Of a stretch of 64,000 nt of DNA, positions 61,247-64,000 are shown one piece after another. This DNA comes from Lewinellaceae bacterium (lineage in GTDB: Bacteria > Bacteroidota > Bacteroidia > Chitinophagales > Saprospiraceae), in the NCBI GenBank assembly GCA_020636075.1, contig JACJYO010000011.1, forward strand, positions 1 to 64,000. The letters are read 5' to 3'. Numbering within the stretch: position 1 is the first letter of the stretch; every line of letters begins with the position of its first letter. The notes under the pieces are model-generated. The model was not told the DNA's origin. It saw nothing but the letters and a program-made list of their open reading frames with translations, and searched no databases. Made by a program: the position numbers and the translations under genes.

Positions 61247-61716
61247 AACACCCGGTCTATCTGACAATTAAAACATCCGACCCGGCATTGTGCACCTGCA
61301 TATACCGAGCGCGCTTGTTTTGGAAGAGCCCCTGTACGGTATCATGCAAGATGCGTCCTTCCACTGTTCGGGCATTCACCATCATGCCATTGGCATCATA
61401 CACCCGCAAGGAGAGCAGCCGGTGTTCCAGCATTTTGGGCAGGGTGTTTTTTCGAGTTGCGCCTGCCGGGCTGCTTTCCGGATATAGACTGGCCCTTTCG
61501 ACTGGTAGGGTGAAGCAACCTGGTGGTGTTCGTAAGGGGAACAGGATAACTTCCTCGCCGATTTCGACATCTTCCAGGCTCACCCGACACGGGACCCCCG
61601 GTTTTGTGTGACAGTTTCGCGCACGGCGCCCAGTTGTGCCAGGGCATCGTTTGGTAGGTCAAACAGGTGGCTGAACAGATCGGCATCGATACTTTGACTT
61701 GAAAATCGGTGTGCAT
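61243..61716 (-). pseudogene. DUF1203 family protein with about five frameshifts
   Basis: Across frames the segments line up as one DUF1203 protein of about 157 residues: MHTDFQVK, SIDADLFSHLFDLPNDALA, GVPCRVSLEDVEIGEEVILF, YEHHQVASPYQSKGPVYIRK, LEHRLLSLRVYDANGMMVNA, and finally HNAG then GCFNCQIDRVL. Frame changes lie near 61692, 61598, 61540, 61445 and 61275. The family has no known function. The tail sequence recurs at 58672-58722. At least the changes near 61692 and 61598 fit single-base losses. Confidence 0.75.
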
Positions 61717-61781
61717 AGGTTGTTTTTTATCTTCGAGTTAAACCGCTGTGGGTGAATCGAATATTCATCACTCATCACTCA

Positions 61782-62615
61782 TCATTCAAAATGAATGCGT
61801 TCGTAGCCGTTGATGGCCACTTTCCGGTTGTCGCCCCAGTGGTATTTCCCGGATTCACCATTAGCGTTGATAACCCGGTGGCAGGGGATGAGATAGGCAA
61901 TAGGGTTTTTCCCGATGGCCGTGCCAATGGCGCGCAGGGCTTTGGGTTTTTTAATGGCTTGCGCAATATCCTGGTAGGCAACATTCTGGGCCGCCGGTAT
62001 TTGCAACAGCGCTTTCCAGACCTGGATCTGGAAAGGGGTGCCTTTGATGTCGAGGCCTATTTTTTCCTTCGGCAATTCCCAGGTGGTGAGGTATTGTTTT
62101 GCCCGCGCACTGTTTTCACCCAGGGTGTTCTCGTAACGTGCGTTTGGAAACTCCTTTTTCAGCTTGCTCAAACTGCGCGCCGGGTCGTCGGTAAAGGCGA
62201 GCATGCAAATCCCTTTTTCAGTTTCTGCGACAAAACTTTGCCCGAAGGGCGTATCAAAAGTTGCCCAGCGGATGTGCAGACCCTGTCCGCGCTCCTTGAA
62301 CTCGCCGGGGGTGCAGGCTTCCAGTTTTACAAACAGATCGTGCAGCCGCCCGGTGCCGGACAGCCCGGCCTCGAATGCCGATTCCAGCGTCGATTTTCCC
62401 TGGCGCAGCGATTTCTTAGCCTGCTCCACCGTGATCACCTGCAAAAACGCTTTCGGCGTGACGCCCGCCCATTGCCGGAACAGCCGCTGGAAATGGAATT
62501 TGCTCAAAAAAACATGCTCGGCAACTTCATCCAGACTGGGCTGCTGCGCGCGGTTCTCGCGGAGAAAACGAATGGCTTCCGCGATGGTGTCGTATGCATA
62601 GTTGTGTATTTCCAT
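61782..62615 (-). CDS. AraC-type regulator fused to O6-methylguanine-DNA methyltransferase
   Basis: 277 residues. Residues 1-105 form an AraC-type double helix-turn-helix (EVAEHVFLSKFHFQRLFRQW ... GVTPKAFLQVI). The rest is a methyltransferase of the Ogt/AdaB type: GTPFQIQVWKALLQIPAAQN, the acceptor cysteine in AYLIPCHRVINANGESG (near 243) and GKYHWGDNRK. The enzyme moves methyl groups from O6-methylguanine to its own cysteine. The N-terminal zinc/methyl-phosphotriester domain of E. coli Ada is missing, so sensing of phosphotriesters is not expected. The frame is intact, in contrast to its left-hand neighbours. Confidence 0.92.
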   Translation of the reverse strand: MEIHNYAYDTIAEAIRFLRENRAQQPSLDEVAEHVFLSKFHFQRLFRQWAGVTPKAFLQVITVEQAKKSLRQGKSTLESAFEAGLSGTGRLHDLFVKLEACTPGEFKERGQGLHIRWATFDTPFGQSFVAETEKGICMLAFTDDPARSLSKLKKEFPNARYENTLGENSARAKQYLTTWELPKEKIGLDIKGTPFQIQVWKALLQIPAAQNVAYQDIAQAIKKPKALRAIGTAIGKNPIAYLIPCHRVINANGESGKYHWGDNRKVAINGYERIHFE

Positions 62616-62822
62616 AGTGCAAAAGTTCGACTATTTGGGAGCTTGTACAATCCGATTATTGCTGGTTTTCAAAGTTGCCTTAAAAGGAATTTTCAGGACC
62701 TGAAAGGTGTATTCATAACCCAAAATTCAAGTAAAAAAAACAGTGACGGAAATCATTGTATGCATTACCCATAATTGCCAATTTTAGGTGGCGTAATTTT
62801 TATTGCTGCCTATATAAATCCT

Positions 62823-64000
62823 ATGCTACGCTCCCCGCTCCAGTGGATCATTTGGACTATTCTTCCGTGGGTTTACGGAGGTAGATCCCTGTTCGCCCAA
62901 CACCAGGTATTCCATCCGAATTTTGAAATATTCGTCCTTCCCGGTGGCGAAGGGGCGAATCAGGTGCAGTGCATAATTCAGGATAGGGTTGGCTTTCTGT
63001 GGTTCGGTTCCCGGAGCGGGCTGATTCGTTACGACGGCGCTCAGTATGTCACATACCAAAGTGATCCCAACGATACCACTACGATTGGGCATAATTACAT
63101 CAACTGGATCCACCAGGACAGCCGTGGTATCCTGTGGCTGGCGCATGTCAACGACGGCTTGACAGCCTTTGACCCGGTTACTGAAAAAGGTGTGCGCTAC
63201 CGGCACCTCGACAATGACCCGAACAGCCTGGCCAATAATTATGTTTCCCAAATCCTGGAAGATGCCTCCGGCAACATCTGGGTGGCAACCGGCAGGGGCC
63301 TCGACCGGCTTGATCCGCCAAAAAACCGGCAGGGGCGCAGACCTGTCCGGCATTACCGGCTCGAGCCCGGCCAGCGGGAAGATTTTGTCCGTTCCCTGTA
63401 TGTCGACAAAAACAATACGCTCTGGGTAGGTTGCGGCAGCCCGTACTTTCTCAACTGGCCGGGCGGGTTGTACCGGTACAACCCGAATGGAACATTTTCC
63501 AGGAATCTGCTCCATACGCCAGACGCCGACAACCGCGTCCAATGCATGCTGGAGGACCGCCGTGGCAACTTCTGGCTGGGCACCTGCGGGCCAAGGGGAT
63601 TGTACCGGAAAGATGCAGATCATTTTGTCCGGCTGAGCAGTCCGGCACTAAAAACGAACAACCACCTTTTCCCGCAATTTGAACACACCACCTTCCTGTT
63701 TGAAGACCGGCAGGGCCGGCTGTGGACAGGGGCTGTGGAGGGCGGCCTGGATGTGTACGACCCGACGGATGGCACGACCAGCCATTTTGAAAAAGAAACC
63801 AACCGGCCCGGCCGTTTGCAGGCCATTTCGATATGGCATGGCTGCCAGGCTACCGATGGCAGCGTCTGGCTGGCCTGTGGCGACAACGGCCTGGTGTACC
63901 GGGTGACACAGACGGAGACACTTTTTCCTTTTTACGATATGCGCCGCCGTCTGGGTGTACGGAATTGTGCGGTAACAGGCATCCGGGAAGCCCCACCCAA
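62823..64000 (+). CDS. Two-component regulator propeller protein, N-terminal part
   Basis: The ATG at 62823 opens a frame without stops to the end of the window (392 codons seen). A signal-like leader (SPLQWIIWTILPWVYGGRSL) is followed by FEIFVLPGGEGANQVQCIIQ and repeated WFGSRSGLIRYDG / LWLAHVNDGLTAFDP / IWVATGRGLDRLDP / FWLGTCGPRGLYRKD motifs, the propeller repeats of Bacteroidota hybrid two-component sensors. About six blades are visible. The histidine kinase or other output part would lie beyond 64000. The gene is divergent from the AraC-MGMT gene, with a spacer of about 200 bases. Confidence 0.85.
   Translation, partial: MLRSPLQWIIWTILPWVYGGRSLFAQHQVFHPNFEIFVLPGGEGANQVQCIIQDRVGFLWFGSRSGLIRYDGAQYVTYQSDPNDTTTIGHNYINWIHQDSRGILWLAHVNDGLTAFDPVTEKGVRYRHLDNDPNSLANNYVSQILEDASGNIWVATGRGLDRLDPPKNRQGRRPVRHYRLEPGQREDFVRSLYVDKNNTLWVGCGSPYFLNWPGGLYRYNPNGTFSRNLLHTPDADNRVQCMLEDRRGNFWLGTCGPRGLYRKDADHFVRLSSPALKTNNHLFPQFEHTTFLFEDRQGRLWTGAVEGGLDVYDPTDGTTSHFEKETNRPGRLQAISIWHGCQATDGSVWLACGDNGLVYRVTQTETLFPFYDMRRRLGVRNCAVTGIREAPP

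Noticed and set aside
62826..63623. 265-residue open frame on the minus strand
   Set aside because: The plus strand across the same bases encodes propeller repeats in a frame that is open to the window end. The minus frame is its shadow.

Overview
The window looks like chromosomal DNA of a Bacteroidota bacterium, most likely of the Saprospiria or a near relative. The grounds are three secreted proteins with type IX secretion C-terminal sorting domains (16443, 20107, 31503), a PafA-type phosphatase, SBBP and PKD repeat proteins, a two-component regulator propeller protein, a fused ABC permease/M1 peptidase, paired DUF1080 and Gfo/Idh/MocA proteins, and Bacteroidota-style promoters (TTG or TTTG, then about 19-23 bases, then TAnnTTTG). 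No rRNA, tRNA or CRISPR array was recognised. All species-level statements are inference.

Layout. 1-0.25 kb: tail of an SH3-like protein. 0.5-12.0 kb: a type I restriction-modification island in one orientation: half-size hsdS, hsdM, a KilA-N protein, a full-size hsdS split by an IS256-family element with a clean 8-bp target duplication, an AlbA_2/Schlafen-type regulator, a palindromic control-like region, hsdR, and a YgjP/DUF45-type metallopeptidase. 12.0-20 kb: VanZ-like, gamma carbonic anhydrase-like, secreted HIT/NTF2 fusion, EamA transporter, a membrane protein, an SBBP protein and a PafA-type phosphatase. 20-34 kb: a roughly 2,000-residue PKD protein, a probable 3-keto-sugar pair (oxidoreductase plus double DUF1080), a patatin and a secreted DUF6055-type metalloprotease. 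34-43 kb: two reverse-strand operons (regulator-creD-DUF1361, and DUF2339-DUF3999-unknown) with a bestrophin between. 43-55 kb: UPF1-like helicase, ABC permease/M1 fusion, Zn peptidase, esterase, DOPA-dioxygenase-like, GNAT, TfoX-like and TMEM175-like genes.

55.2-61.7 kb is different. Every gene there is frameshifted, mostly as if one base were missing from a short homopolymer: a small secreted protein, an FtsX/MacB-type permease, an Mrr-like endonuclease, an unknown membrane protein and a DUF1203 protein. The endonuclease and the membrane protein sit in an AT-rich stretch built like two integron gene cassettes: each begins with a sequence that is the reverse complement of the start of the hairpin at its own end. 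No integrase is visible. After it come an intact AraC-MGMT protein and the start of a propeller sensor that runs off the window.

Intergenic spaces are rich in dispersed palindromes of several families. One of these families has also entered the helicase gene in frame. The strongest leads are the cassette pair, the half-S/disrupted-S restriction locus with its accessory genes, the three-half-site palindrome ahead of hsdR, and the repeat inserted in the helicase.
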